DNA of 43,775 bases, from the NCBI RefSeq assembly GCF_050434145.1, contig NZ_JBNPVX010000023.1, positions 1 through 43,775 on the forward strand, in the 5' to 3' direction. Source of the stretch: JAISST01 sp050434145. Its GTDB lineage: Bacteria > Fusobacteriota > Fusobacteriia > Fusobacteriales > Fusobacteriaceae. The first letter of the stretch is position 1, and every line of letters starts with the position of its first letter. The notes below the pieces were generated by a model. That model made no database searches, had not been told where the DNA came from, and saw only the letters and a list, made by a program, of their open reading frames with translations. Shown piece after piece: positions 25,816-35,200 of the stretch. The translations under genes were made by a program, and so were the position numbers.

Positions 25816-28404
25816 TTATGAGTATAAAATATTAGATGAAGTAATAAGTGCTTCAATTTGTTCATATTCTCGTTTTATATCTGGGGAGTTTATGTCAATA
25901 TAATCAGAAACTTGTGCTAATAGTTCTTTGGCTTTGTCTATATTTCCTATTTCTGCATAAATACTTGCTAATCTCATCTGTGTCCAACCTTGGTATTCTC
26001 CTACTTCCATTACATTAGTATATGCTTTTATAGCTTCTTCATAATTTCCTATTTTTTCATATGACAAAGCAAGATTATACTCTGTCCATCTATCTGTTGG
26101 ATCAAATTCTTTAGCTTTCAAGTAATAAGTAATAGCAATTTCATTTTCTTCTATTTTTGAATAACACCCTCCTAATTGAGAATAGACCCAAACATCCTCT
26201 CTACCCATATTAATCACTTTATTAAAATAATCTATTGATTCTTTGTATCTTCCTAAACATCTTAGATTCCAACCAATTTCTGAATATAGCCAAGTATCAT
26301 CCCTACCAACTTTTTCTGACTTATATAAGTAATCTAATGCCTCTTCATGTCTCTCCAAATTTCCCAAAATTTGTCCAATAAGAGATATTAAATAAGGATT
26401 TTTTTCTCCACCTTTGTCTTGAGCTTTGAATGCATAAGTTAATGCTGTTTCATATTCATTTTTTCCATTATAAGCTCTACTTATATGTTCATATAACCAT
26501 TCATCTGGTTCTTCAATTTCTTCTGCCTTTTTGAAATTTTTCAGAGCTGGTTCATACTCTCTTATTTGATTATAATTCCACCCTAATTCTCTATATACCC
26601 ATACATCATTCCTTCCAAGAGAAATCGCCTTATCAAGATATTCTATTGCTTCTTCATAGCTTCCTATTGCACCCAAATTCCATGCTATTTCAGAAAGTAA
26701 CCATGTGTCATCTCGCCCCTGTTCTTTGGCTTTATACAAATATTCTAAAGCTTTTTCTTTATCTTGAGTCTTTCCATATGTATACCCAAGTTTACTATAT
26801 ATCCAAACATCTTTTCTCCCTAATTCTTTAGCTTTTTCAAAATTCCTTATAGCTTCTTCAGTATTTCCTATTACATTGTATGTATCTCCAAATTCAGAGT
26901 ATAACCATGGATCTGCTTCTTTTGAAACTTCTAAGGATTTTTTTAGATATTCTAATTCTTCTTCATTTCTTCCTAATTGACCCAAAGTCCAACCTATTTG
27001 ACCATAAATCCAAGCATCTCTATCATCTTCATGTATTTTTTCAAATGTCTCTAAAGACTCTTGATATTTTTCTAAACTACCTAAAGTCCAACCTAATTGA
27101 CCATATAACCACGAATCTACAGAATCATAGTTATCATTTTCATATTCTATGGCTTTTTTCAACCATTTTTCCGATTCTTCATAATTACCCATATAACCTA
27201 GAACCCAACCTAATTGACCAAATGTCCAAGAATCTTCTCTTCCAAGTTCCATCGCTTTTAGCAATTTTTCTTTTGCTTTTTCCATATCTTTTAATTTTAT
27301 ATAGCAAAATGCCATTCTACTTGCAATGCTAGCATCATCATCATTTGATTCTAAGTATTTATTAAATTCATCTATTACTTTTTGATAATCACCTATTTTT
27401 TCATAGCAATTACACAATTCCTTTAATATTCCAACATCCTTTTCTTGGTCCATATCATAAGCCATTTTCAATGTATCAATAGCTTCAATATTTCTATCTA
27501 ATTTCTCATAGTTCAAGCCTATTTGTATATAGACCCACGAATCTCTATCTCTCACTGGAATTTCTTCAAACATTTCTAAAGACTCATCATATCTTTCTAA
27601 TCTGGCCAAAGTCCAGCCCAATTGACCATATAACCAAGGATCAACTTCTCTAACATAGGATTCTTCATTCCCACCATATGCTTGTTTCTTTTGATCATAA
27701 TCTATAGCCTTTCTCAGCCATATTTCTGCATTCTTGTGATTTCCTTTTTCACCTAATAACCAGCCTAATTGACTAAAAACCCATGAATCATTTCTTCCTA
27801 ATTCGATTGCCTTTATTAAACAGTTTTCTGCTAAATCCAATTGATTTAGTTTTATGTAATTATACGCTAATTTGCTGACAATACTGGCATCTGCATCATT
27901 TGTTTTTAAATATTCTGTTAATTCATCTATTACTTTCTGATTCTCTCCTATTTTTTCATAGCAACTACATAACTCTTTTAGTATTATCACATCTTTATCA
28001 GGATCTAATTTGTACGCTAATTCCAATGCTTCAATTGCCTCATAGTCTTTATTTAATCTTTCATAATTCCACCCTAATTCAAATAGAGTCCACACATCAT
28101 TTGGCTCTCTTTTTAATGATTCTTGAAAATAATCTATTGCTTTTTGATATTCTTCTAGACCACTATAAGAATATCCTACTCTATAATGCCAATATTTATC
28201 TTGTTCTTTAAATGATTCTATTTCCATCAATTTTTCTAAAGCCTTTTGATATTCCCCTATATTATTCAATGCTCTGGCTAATTTCCCCACTACTTCAAAA
28301 TCATTTTGTTCTTCTATTGGTAATTTTTCGATTTCCTCTACTATTTTTTCATGTTCATTTTCATCATGATATTCATCCAATTTCTTTTTTAATATTTGAT
28401 CCAT
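25816..28404 (-). CDS. Large tetratricopeptide-repeat protein
   Basis: The 862-residue protein is built almost wholly of about 34-residue TPR-like helical hairpins, some two dozen by eye, with no signal peptide or membrane helix. The consensus is unusual: a repeated WxYxQLGWxLGxxGxYEEA with a conserved tryptophan where TPRs usually have a small or aromatic residue. A recurring GR(D/E)DxW joint links repeats. Adjacent repeats are very similar (for example WLYGQLGWTLG occurs twice), so the gene has expanded by internal duplication. TPR arrays bind other proteins, but the partner is unknown. Its ATG lies 2 bases after the methyltransferase stop, with GAGGG upstream, so the two are surely co-transcribed. 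Confidence 0.93.
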   Translation of the reverse strand: MDQILKKKLDEYHDENEHEKIVEEIEKLPIEEQNDFEVVGKLARALNNIGEYQKALEKLMEIESFKEQDKYWHYRVGYSYSGLEEYQKAIDYFQESLKREPNDVWTLFELGWNYERLNKDYEAIEALELAYKLDPDKDVIILKELCSCYEKIGENQKVIDELTEYLKTNDADASIVSKLAYNYIKLNQLDLAENCLIKAIELGRNDSWVFSQLGWLLGEKGNHKNAEIWLRKAIDYDQKKQAYGGNEESYVREVDPWLYGQLGWTLARLERYDESLEMFEEIPVRDRDSWVYIQIGLNYEKLDRNIEAIDTLKMAYDMDQEKDVGILKELCNCYEKIGDYQKVIDEFNKYLESNDDDASIASRMAFCYIKLKDMEKAKEKLLKAMELGREDSWTFGQLGWVLGYMGNYEESEKWLKKAIEYENDNYDSVDSWLYGQLGWTLGSLEKYQESLETFEKIHEDDRDAWIYGQIGWTLGQLGRNEEELEYLKKSLEVSKEADPWLYSEFGDTYNVIGNTEEAIRNFEKAKELGRKDVWIYSKLGYTYGKTQDKEKALEYLYKAKEQGRDDTWLLSEIAWNLGAIGSYEEAIEYLDKAISLGRNDVWVYRELGWNYNQIREYEPALKNFKKAEEIEEPDEWLYEHISRAYNGKNEYETALTYAFKAQDKGGEKNPYLISLIGQILGNLERHEEALDYLYKSEKVGRDDTWLYSEIGWNLRCLGRYKESIDYFNKVINMGREDVWVYSQLGGCYSKIEENEIAITYYLKAKEFDPTDRWTEYNLALSYEKIGNYEEAIKAYTNVMEVGEYQGWTQMRLASIYAEIGNIDKAKELLAQVSDYIDINSPDIKREYEQIEALITSSNILYS

Positions 28405-28406
28405 TT

Positions 28407-29054
28407 TCAGCCCTCTCTTTTTTTCAATATTCCTACACCATCTCCGAAGGGTAGTAGCACAAAATTATCTTCTTTAGAATAAAGGTACTCTATAAATTTG
28501 TCCAATCTTCCAACTATTGTTTTGAACCTTTTCGGATGGTCCTTGTATAAATATCCTCTGAATAAAATATTATCAATGAACATTATACCATTTTTTTTCA
28601 AAATTTTATATGAATCTTCAAAAAAATTCATATAATGACCTTTAGAAGCATCTATAAATACCATATCAAAGGTCTTTTCTAGTTTTGAAATTTCTTCTAA
28701 TGCATCTCCTTTTACTGGAATTATATTTTTTATTTGAAATTTTTCAAAATTTTTCAATGCTTTGTTGTACCGAACTTCATCTATTTCAATCGTATACAAT
28801 ATTCCATTGCTTTCTTCTATTTCTTTCGCAATTATAACTCCTGAATATCCAGTAGCAGTACCTATTTCCAGAACATCTTTAATATTATAACTTCTTATGA
28901 CAAATTTCAAATATTCTGATACTTCTCTAGTTATAATTGGTATCTTCTCTGATTCTGCTTCTTTCTCTAGTTCTATTAGTGCTAAATCTGTATCCTTATA
29001 TTTTCTTATTTTTTTCTCTAAATAATTAGCTGCATCTTTCAATTCTTCTAGCAT
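28407..29054 (-). CDS. Class I SAM-dependent O-methyltransferase, TrmR-like
   Basis: From the ATG at 29054, which has GGAG 6 bases upstream, the protein is 215 residues. An ATG four codons earlier (29066) has no Shine-Dalgarno. The SAM-binding motif I is VLEIGTATGYSG. Other O-methyltransferase family 3 segments are IPIITREVSEYLKFVI, YTIEIDE, KGDALEEI, FDMVFIDASKGHYMNFFE and NGIMFIDNILFRGYL. The metal-binding D and N residues of this family are present. Relatives of this size next to RNA-modification genes include TrmR (YrrM), which methylates 5-hydroxyuridine at tRNA position 34. The neighbouring rsmB fits an RNA role, but a small-molecule substrate is not excluded. Confidence 0.85.
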   Translation of the reverse strand: MLEELKDAANYLEKKIRKYKDTDLALIELEKEAESEKIPIITREVSEYLKFVIRSYNIKDVLEIGTATGYSGVIIAKEIEESNGILYTIEIDEVRYNKALKNFEKFQIKNIIPVKGDALEEISKLEKTFDMVFIDASKGHYMNFFEDSYKILKKNGIMFIDNILFRGYLYKDHPKRFKTIVGRLDKFIEYLYSKEDNFVLLPFGDGVGILKKREG

Positions 29055-29075
29055 GTAATTCTCCATTTGTAAAAT

Positions 29076-30371
29076 TTATATATTCTTTTTTAATTTTATA
29101 AAATAAAAGCCATCCAATATCTCTTCACTATAGTCGATCTGAAATCCACCATATTTATCATAGAAACCATTTATATTCTCAGGAATTTCCAGTTTTTCAA
29201 TGGAAAATTTTGGATTTTTCTCCAAAAATTTTTCTATATTAGCAGTATTTTCTTCTTTGAGAATGGTACATGTACTATATATTAGAATTCCATTATCTTT
29301 AAGAACTTCTGAAACAGATTCTAGTATTTCCAATTGCAATTTTGATAAATTTTCAATGTTTTCCATTTTTTTTCTATAAATGGTTTCTGGCTTTTTTCTC
29401 AATACTCCATAACCACTGCAGGGTGCATCAATTAATATTTTATCAAATTTTTTCCCCTGCATATTAATCTTTCTTGCATCAAGATTAACTGCTTTTGATA
29501 TTGTAATTCCCAATTTTTTGTTATTTTCTTCTATTAATTTTATCTTATGAGGATAAACATCTAATGATACAATTTCACCATTATTTTCCATGAATTCTGC
29601 TATAACTGCTGTCTTGCCGCCAGGGGCTGCACATGCATCCAAAACACTTTCATTTGGCAATGGGACTAGATTCTTAGCAGCAATGTATGAGGAAGCATCT
29701 TGGATTATTATCTTTCCTTCTTTGAATTCATCACTATATATCAAAGATCCTGCACTTATATAATATACCCCATCAATCTTTTTTATTATTGAAATATCTT
29801 TACTTTTCAATAACTTCTCAAATTCTTTTTCTGTGTATTTTAATTTATTTACACGAAAACTTATATATGGAATTTTTTTTAGTGATTCCAAGATTTTTAC
29901 ATATTCATCAGGATATTCATTTTTTATTTTTTCATAAAACCATTTTGGGTAAGATAAATATATATCCTCTCTTTCTTTTTTTAATTTATCTATTAGTTCA
30001 TCTTTTTCTCTGATATAACTTCTTAATACACCATTAATAAATTTTCCTATTGCAACTCCAAATTTTTTTTTGCCTATTTCTGTCCCTTCCCATACTACCC
30101 CTTTATCATCACTATTCATAAATGTAATCTGATAAATTGAAATTCTTAATAAATTTCTTATCCACTCTTTTTTTATTGATTTGACTTTTGAATCTATCAT
30201 GTAGTCTAAAAATATTTTTTTTCTTATCACCCCATAGAATATTTCTGTAATAAAATTTCTCTCTTTTTCTATAAAATTATTTTCTGAAAAAAATTTATTT
30301 AAAACTATATTTGAAAATTTTCCCTCTAAAACTTCTTGTATAATTGGTATTATTTTAAATTTTATACTCAT
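29076..30371 (-). CDS. rsmB: 16S rRNA (cytosine-967-C5)-methyltransferase RsmB
   Basis: This 431-residue protein has the normal RsmB layout: an N-terminal NusB-like RNA-binding domain (residues 1 to about 130, with NFITEIFYGVIRKKIFLDYM) and a Rossmann methyltransferase domain. SAM motif I is VLDACAAPGGKT (243-254). The two catalytic cysteines are C318 in DAPCSGYGVLRKKPE and C368 in YSTCTI. It methylates C967 of 16S rRNA during 30S assembly. It is the first gene of a minus-strand unit with the O-methyltransferase and TPR genes and is divergent from mgtE. Confidence 0.95.
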   Translation of the reverse strand: MSIKFKIIPIIQEVLEGKFSNIVLNKFFSENNFIEKERNFITEIFYGVIRKKIFLDYMIDSKVKSIKKEWIRNLLRISIYQITFMNSDDKGVVWEGTEIGKKKFGVAIGKFINGVLRSYIREKDELIDKLKKEREDIYLSYPKWFYEKIKNEYPDEYVKILESLKKIPYISFRVNKLKYTEKEFEKLLKSKDISIIKKIDGVYYISAGSLIYSDEFKEGKIIIQDASSYIAAKNLVPLPNESVLDACAAPGGKTAVIAEFMENNGEIVSLDVYPHKIKLIEENNKKLGITISKAVNLDARKINMQGKKFDKILIDAPCSGYGVLRKKPETIYRKKMENIENLSKLQLEILESVSEVLKDNGILIYSTCTILKEENTANIEKFLEKNPKFSIEKLEIPENINGFYDKYGGFQIDYSEEILDGFYFIKLKKNI

Positions 30372-30405
30372 TTTTTAGTCCTTTATTCCTTTTTATTTAT
30401 TTGTA

Positions 30406-30411
30406 ATTATA
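30406..30411 (-). promoter_or_regulatory. Candidate -10 box for rsmB
   Basis: TATAAT on the minus strand lies 35 bases before the rsmB start, in the 133-bp divergent gap shared with mgtE. The expected -35 region (TATGAA-like) is a poor match, so only the -10 is suggested. Confidence 0.4.
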
Positions 30412-30504
30412 CACCATTATTAAAATAATTCATAGCAGAAAAAAGTTGATTTTTCTCAATTAACATGTTAATCTATAGTGTAGGTTCATTTTCGGAGGTG
30501 TTTT

Positions 30505-31839
30505 ATGGATAACATTTTAGAATTATTAAAACAAAATAAAATTACAGAAATTCGTAATATTTTAAGTGATATTAATCCTGTTGATATGGCCGAATTCTGT
30601 GATGAGCTATCCAGTGAGCAGGCTCTGAAATTTTTTAGAATTTTACCCAAAAATGAATCAGCTGAAGTTTTTTCTTATCTTTCTTCTGAAAAACAGCAGG
30701 AAATAATAGAAAACATTACTGATAATGAGTTAAAATTTATTATAGATGACATGTTCTTAGATGATGCTGTAGCAGTTATTGAAGAAATGCCTGCAAATAT
30801 TGTAGACAGAATTCTTCGTACATCTTCACCAACTACTAGAAAACTTATAAATCAATTCCTCCAATATCCAGAAAATAGTGCTGGTAGTGTAATGACTGTA
30901 GAGTACATTGCTCTAAAAAGTACATATACAATCGAAGAAGCAATTGATTATATAAAAAGATTTGAAGTTGATAGTGTTGCATATGATATATGTTATGTAA
31001 TTGACAAGACTAGAAAATTGATAGGATCCATTACATTGAAAGCCCTATTATTTGCAGATGCTGCTCTTCCTGTTATAGATGTAATGGAGAGCAATGTAGT
31101 CTGTGCCACTACTACTGTTGATCAGGAAGAAGTCGCTGAATTATTTAGAAAATATGACCTCACTTCTATGCCTGTAGTAGATAATGAAGAGAGATTAGTT
31201 GGAATAATTACCATAGATGATATAGTCGATGTTATTGATAGAGAAAATACAGAAGATTTCCATAAAATGGCTGCTATGAAACCTTCTGATGAAGAATATC
31301 TAAAAGAATCAATTTTTTCATTGGCAAAACATAGAATAATATGGTTATTGGTTCTTATGTTGTCAGCCACAGTAACTGGGAAAATTATAAGAGGGTATGA
31401 AGAAGTATTGAGCAGTGTTGCTGTACTTGCTGCTTATATTCCTATGTTGATGGATACAGGTGGAAACTCTGGTTCTCAGTCTGCTACTTTGATTATTCGT
31501 GGAATTGCTTTGGGGGAGATTGAGCTTAAAGATATTTGGAAAATCATATTTAAAGAATTGAGAGTAAGTACTTTGGTTGGTTTTACTCTCGCAATTGTTA
31601 ATTTTATTAGAATTTCTGCATTTGATAATGTTTCAAAAGATATTAATCTTGTAGTATGTATCACCTTGTTTTTCACAGTAATTTTAGCAAAAGTGGTTGG
31701 TGGAGTTCTTCCAGTATTTGCCAAAGCTTGTAAGCTTGACCCTGCTATAATGGCCAGTCCTTTAATTACCACAATAGTAGATGCTGGGGCATTATTGCTA
31801 TTTTTTACTCTTTCTACTAAAATATTGCATATTGGATAA
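30505..31839 (+). CDS. mgtE: Magnesium transporter MgtE
   Basis: This 444-residue Mg2+ channel has the standard three parts. First comes an N-terminal MgtE_N helical domain (about 1-120). Two CBS domains follow (about 125-255), introduced by YPENSAGSVMTVEYIALKS, and then a C-terminal pore domain with five membrane helices. The pore signature MDTGGNSGSQSATLIIRGIA and the late DPAIMASPLITTIVDAGALL are clear. The CBS and N domains sense cytosolic Mg2+ and close the channel. GGAGG lies 6 bases before the ATG. It is the only convincing plus-strand gene. The 133-bp upstream gap is too short for a typical M-box riboswitch. Confidence 0.96.
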   Translation: MDNILELLKQNKITEIRNILSDINPVDMAEFCDELSSEQALKFFRILPKNESAEVFSYLSSEKQQEIIENITDNELKFIIDDMFLDDAVAVIEEMPANIVDRILRTSSPTTRKLINQFLQYPENSAGSVMTVEYIALKSTYTIEEAIDYIKRFEVDSVAYDICYVIDKTRKLIGSITLKALLFADAALPVIDVMESNVVCATTTVDQEEVAELFRKYDLTSMPVVDNEERLVGIITIDDIVDVIDRENTEDFHKMAAMKPSDEEYLKESIFSLAKHRIIWLLVLMLSATVTGKIIRGYEEVLSSVAVLAAYIPMLMDTGGNSGSQSATLIIRGIALGEIELKDIWKIIFKELRVSTLVGFTLAIVNFIRISAFDNVSKDINLVVCITLFFTVILAKVVGGVLPVFAKACKLDPAIMASPLITTIVDAGALLLFFTLSTKILHIG

Positions 31840-31855
31840 GTTTATAAATGAAAAG

Positions 31856-31886
31856 AATTCTCAAGGCTGTTTCTTGGGAATTTTTT
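31856..31886 (+). terminator. Rho-independent terminator of mgtE
   Basis: AATTCTCAAG (31856-31865) pairs with CTTGGGAATT (31873-31882), a 10-bp stem with one G-U pair and a 7-base loop, followed by TTTT. It starts 17 bases after the mgtE stop. Confidence 0.8.
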
Positions 31887-31922
31887 ATTGCAATTTAATA
31901 ATTATTAACTTTCACATAAAAT

Positions 31923-31960
31923 AAAAGAACCTAGAATAGCTAATTCTAGGTTCATATTTT
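31923..31960. terminator. Bidirectional terminator between convergent mgtE and autotransporter genes
   Basis: GAACCTAGAAT (31927-31937) and ATTCTAGGTTC (31943-31953) form a perfect 11-bp stem with loop AGCTA. On the minus strand it is followed by TTTTATTTTATG and on the plus strand by ATATTTT. It most likely ends the autotransporter transcript, 330 bases after its stop, and backs up the mgtE terminator. Confidence 0.75.
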
Positions 31961-31982
31961 AAGATATTGTGTCTCATAAGGG

Positions 31983-32015
31983 GAGTAATGGGGAATTTGG
32001 CGTATCCCCATTCTC
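31983..32015. other. Strong hairpin in the autotransporter 3' region
   Basis: AATGGGGA (31987-31994) pairs perfectly with TCCCCATT (32005-32012). A GAG/CTC extension continues the stem after a one-base bulge. No T-tract follows, so it is probably not a terminator but could stabilise or process the 3' end. Confidence 0.6.
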
Positions 32016-32060
32016 TCTTAACAAATTTATATAAAATAATTTTGCTAACTACATTTAATA

Positions 32061-32156
32061 CCTGTGCCGTCCTGCCCAACTTTTTGAAAGTTTTATCGCC
32101 ATCTGTGACTCAGTTCCTTCGTCTTCGATGGTACTTACACCCCCGTTTGGCACAGG
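32061..32156 (-). ncRNA. Candidate structured RNA or small mobile element bounded by 8-bp inverted repeats
   Basis: CCTGTGCC (32061-32068) and GGCACAGG (32149-32156) are perfect inverted repeats enclosing 80 bp. Inside are two further stems: AACTTT/AAAGTT (32078-32083, 32087-32092) and CCATC/GATGG (32099-32103, 32127-32131). This gives a possible three-way junction. The element is much richer in G+C than its flanks. It does not match a tRNA or a riboswitch class I can recognise. Its direction is assumed from the autotransporter transcript. Confidence 0.35.
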
Positions 32157-32172
32157 AATAAGTAAGTTTAGT

Positions 32173-32222
32173 CGCTTCTGTTGCTCGCTTCTGTTGCTCG
32201 CTTCGCTTGCCTACGGCGCGAC
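32173..32222. repeat. GC-rich tandem 13-bp repeats in a GTCGC/GCGAC bracket
   Basis: CGCTTCTGTTGCT occurs twice in tandem, followed by a variant CGCTTCGCTTGCC. The segment is enclosed by GTCGC and GCGAC, which can pair. It is noncoding and strikingly GC-rich for this genome. Confidence 0.65.
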
Positions 32223-32276
32223 ATAGCATCTAGTGGTTTCATGCAGAATATATTCTGCATTTCACCTACTAGCTAC
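32223..32276. other. 20-bp perfect palindrome with extended dyad just after the autotransporter stop
   Basis: ATGCAGAATATATTCTGCAT (32241-32260) is a perfect palindrome 21 bases past the stop. Outside a 3x3 internal loop, GGT/ACC and CTAGT/ACTAG continue the dyad with one bulged base. The whole can form a long hairpin on either strand. Confidence 0.75.
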
Positions 32277-32281
32277 TAATC

Positions 32282-35200
32282 TCAGAATACATATTTTATT
32301 CTTGCACTATAAGCTACATCTGCATCTTTTTTGTTATCATGTTTTTTAGCTTCTACATCAAATGTAACCCCAAATTTGTTCGCTTTTTCGATTGTTAAAC
32401 CTACTTTTCCTTTTAATGCTCCTTCTTCTTTCTCTGTTCTTATTAGATTATACCAATCTCCACTACCATTTCTCACTTTGGCTTTTGTTCTGTTGTTATT
32501 ATCTCCTAACTCATATGCATAGGCACCTTCTGCAAATAATTTTGCTGATACTTTTTTGCCTAGTTGGGCTCTTGTTTCTGCCTTAAATCCTATTTCTGGT
32601 TGTACACTAAAATAGTCATTTCCTTTTATCTTAAGCTCTAGCCCATCACCTTTTTCACTAAACTCATCAATTGCACCATATTCAAGATTTACTCCTGCAT
32701 ATAAATCCAATTTACTTGCTAAGCTTCTATAAAGTGTTTTTTCAAATCTATTGTCTAAAGTAACTTGATATGAATTATACTTTCCATCATTCTTATATAC
32801 TTTATCCAATTCTAGTGTTCTTTCTGCTTCATGTCTATTGTACCCAATTTCAATTCTTGACACTAATCTAAATGAATCTTCTTCATTGAAATTATGCACA
32901 TTATGTAATCCTGCTCTAACACTATATATATCTTCTTTTGATTTATCACCATAAGTTGGTGCATCATCAAAATCAAATCTACTCACTGCAAATCCTAATG
33001 TATAACCCCATTTATTGCCAAAATTTCTGCCTTCATATTCTTTCATGTACAACAATCCTTGTACTCTGTAATCATAGTCATCTATGCCTATAGTATCATC
33101 TTCAAATGAACCTTGTTTATACATCACACTAAATTTACCACTGTCTTTTGTTGTATTATAAGACGATAATAATTCTTCAAAGCTGTTATCAAAAGAGTTT
33201 TGTACTGTCGTCATCCTTCTTTGAGTAGTACTATAGATGTCACCTCTTGTTTCTGCTATTGATTTAGATAATTCTTCATTATAAGCTTTTTCCCCATATT
33301 CTGTATAGACTGTCTCTAAGTATGCATTCAAGTTTTTTAATATTTTAGAATCTTTTCCTGTCCCCAACTTATCTGTATAAAGTATATTATCTAGAGCATC
33401 TGTAAGCTCATCAAATTGACTTCCTATTGTAAAATCTGTATATGGTTTTTTAGCTACATACAATGAACCATCACTTGCTACTTTTGTTATAAACATTGGT
33501 GAAGTTTCTATTGTAATTGTTGAAGACGAAGATCCTGTCAAGATTGATGCAAAATTCTCTATTGTATAAGCATAACCATTGCCCAATGTTGCAAAATTAG
33601 GTGTTAAATGTACTGTTCCTGATGTATCTGGTGATGTAAATAGAGGAACTGTTTGTCCAGTGATAGTAGTTATGTCTACATATGCACCATCTAAGACTAT
33701 TGGTTTACTTGCTATAAATGTTCCACCTACACTTACATATTGTCCATTTATCTTTATTCCACTATCATCTATTGTAATTGCTCCTTCTTCTATTGTTGTA
33801 TTTATCATTGTATCTCGTGCCGAACCACTTCCTGTTACTGTAATTGTACCAGCATTTACCACTGAACCTGGTCCTAAAATTCCCACTCCATTATTTACTG
33901 TAATTAAACCTTTATTATCAATAGCTCCGCCCACTGCCACATAAATACCAATACCATCACCAGCATTAATCACTCCTGTAGTTGTATTAGTTATTGTTGT
34001 TCCAAAATAAGATGCTATTCCTATTGTTTCTATTCCATTTGATGATGCACCACTCAATACATTTATTGTACCACTGTTTATTACATTTGAACCTGTTCTG
34101 GCAAATATACCTATAGAACCATTGGACACATTAATAGTTCCTGCATTTTCAAATATTGCATTATCTGCTGTAAATACTGCTACTGAATGTTCTTCTGCTG
34201 ATGTTATTGTTCCGCTATTTTTAGCTGATACATTTCCAGTAATATACATCCCCACAGAGTTTTCATGTTCTTCTATAAGTGCATGACTTCCTGATGGACC
34301 TAAATTTGTTGTTCCTACTGTAATAGAACCATTATTATCAAGCACTACTTTACCAGATGTTCCATCTGCATATATTCCTACTCCTGACTCATCTAGTGTT
34401 ATGTTTGCATTATTTGCAATTACTAATCCTGTTGCTCCCCCTGTTTCTGCTATTGCAAATATCCCATATCCATGTTTACCAATATTCCAATTTCCTGATG
34501 TTTGAATATTTCCATTAGCTCCTTTTTTATATACTACCAATGAACCTGTAGATGTCACTTTATCGGCTACTGTTACATTTCCACTTAAAGTTACATTTCC
34601 ATCACCTTCACTGATCACTGCTGCAGATGTGCCATTTCCTACTGACATTGTAGTTGCATTTATTGAAACATTAGTTTTTTTACTATAGATTCCTATAGAA
34701 CCATTATTTCCAACTACCATATTGCCATTTGATACTACATTTTCTACTCCTTTTCCTTTTGCATAAACTCCTAGGGATTCATCTCCTATTGAAATATTTC
34801 CTGTGTTAATGTTTGATTTTTCTCCATAAATTCCTATGCTTTTATCTCCTGCTGTTACATCAGCTGTTGCAAGATTTCCTGTTTCCATATAAATTCCAAC
34901 TGATGCATTAGTTTGAGATACAGAATCAGCTACTACTAATTGTCCAGCTGTTAATGTACTATTTTCTCCATACATTCCTATGTTATTATTTCCTGCAACT
35001 GTAATATTTCCAGCCGTTCCTGTAGAATTCTTCAACATATAACCTAATTGGTTTTGTTGTGTTGATGATCCAATAGAAATATTTCCAAAAGTCAATCCAT
35101 TACTATTATCTACCACACCTAATATACTATAGTCGCCATTTTGTGCTATAGAAATAGTTGGTAAAGTACTTATTCCTGTATAGTAGCCTCCTATTGAATA

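Larger units (their letters stand above)
31840..32281. other. Structured intergenic region between mgtE and the autotransporter gene
   Basis: These 442 bp hold the mgtE terminator, a bidirectional terminator, a hairpin at 31983-32015 and a 96-bp element bounded by inverted repeats (32061-32156). A GC-rich tandem-repeat segment (32173-32222) and a 20-bp palindrome follow. On the minus strand all but the mgtE terminator would lie in the 3' untranslated region of the giant autotransporter. A plus-strand reading frame of 64 codons at 31967-32161 lacks a ribosome binding site and overlaps these structures, so I do not call it a gene. Confidence 0.7.

Noticed and set aside
25816..28404. CRISPR array or other noncoding repeat suspected from regular repeated phrases
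   Set aside because: The repeats are about 102 bp, degenerate at the DNA level and fully explained by TPR coding units.
30372..30504. M-box magnesium riboswitch before mgtE
   Set aside because: The gap to the divergent rsmB gene is 133 bp, too short for a full M-box plus expression platform, and I could not find its conserved helices.
32061..32156. Terminal inverted repeats of an intact insertion sequence
   Set aside because: Only 80 bp lie between the repeats, there is no transposase, and I see no clear target-site duplication.
31967..32161. Plus-strand open frame of 64 codons
   Set aside because: There is no Shine-Dalgarno, and the frame runs through several inverted repeats that explain the sequence better.
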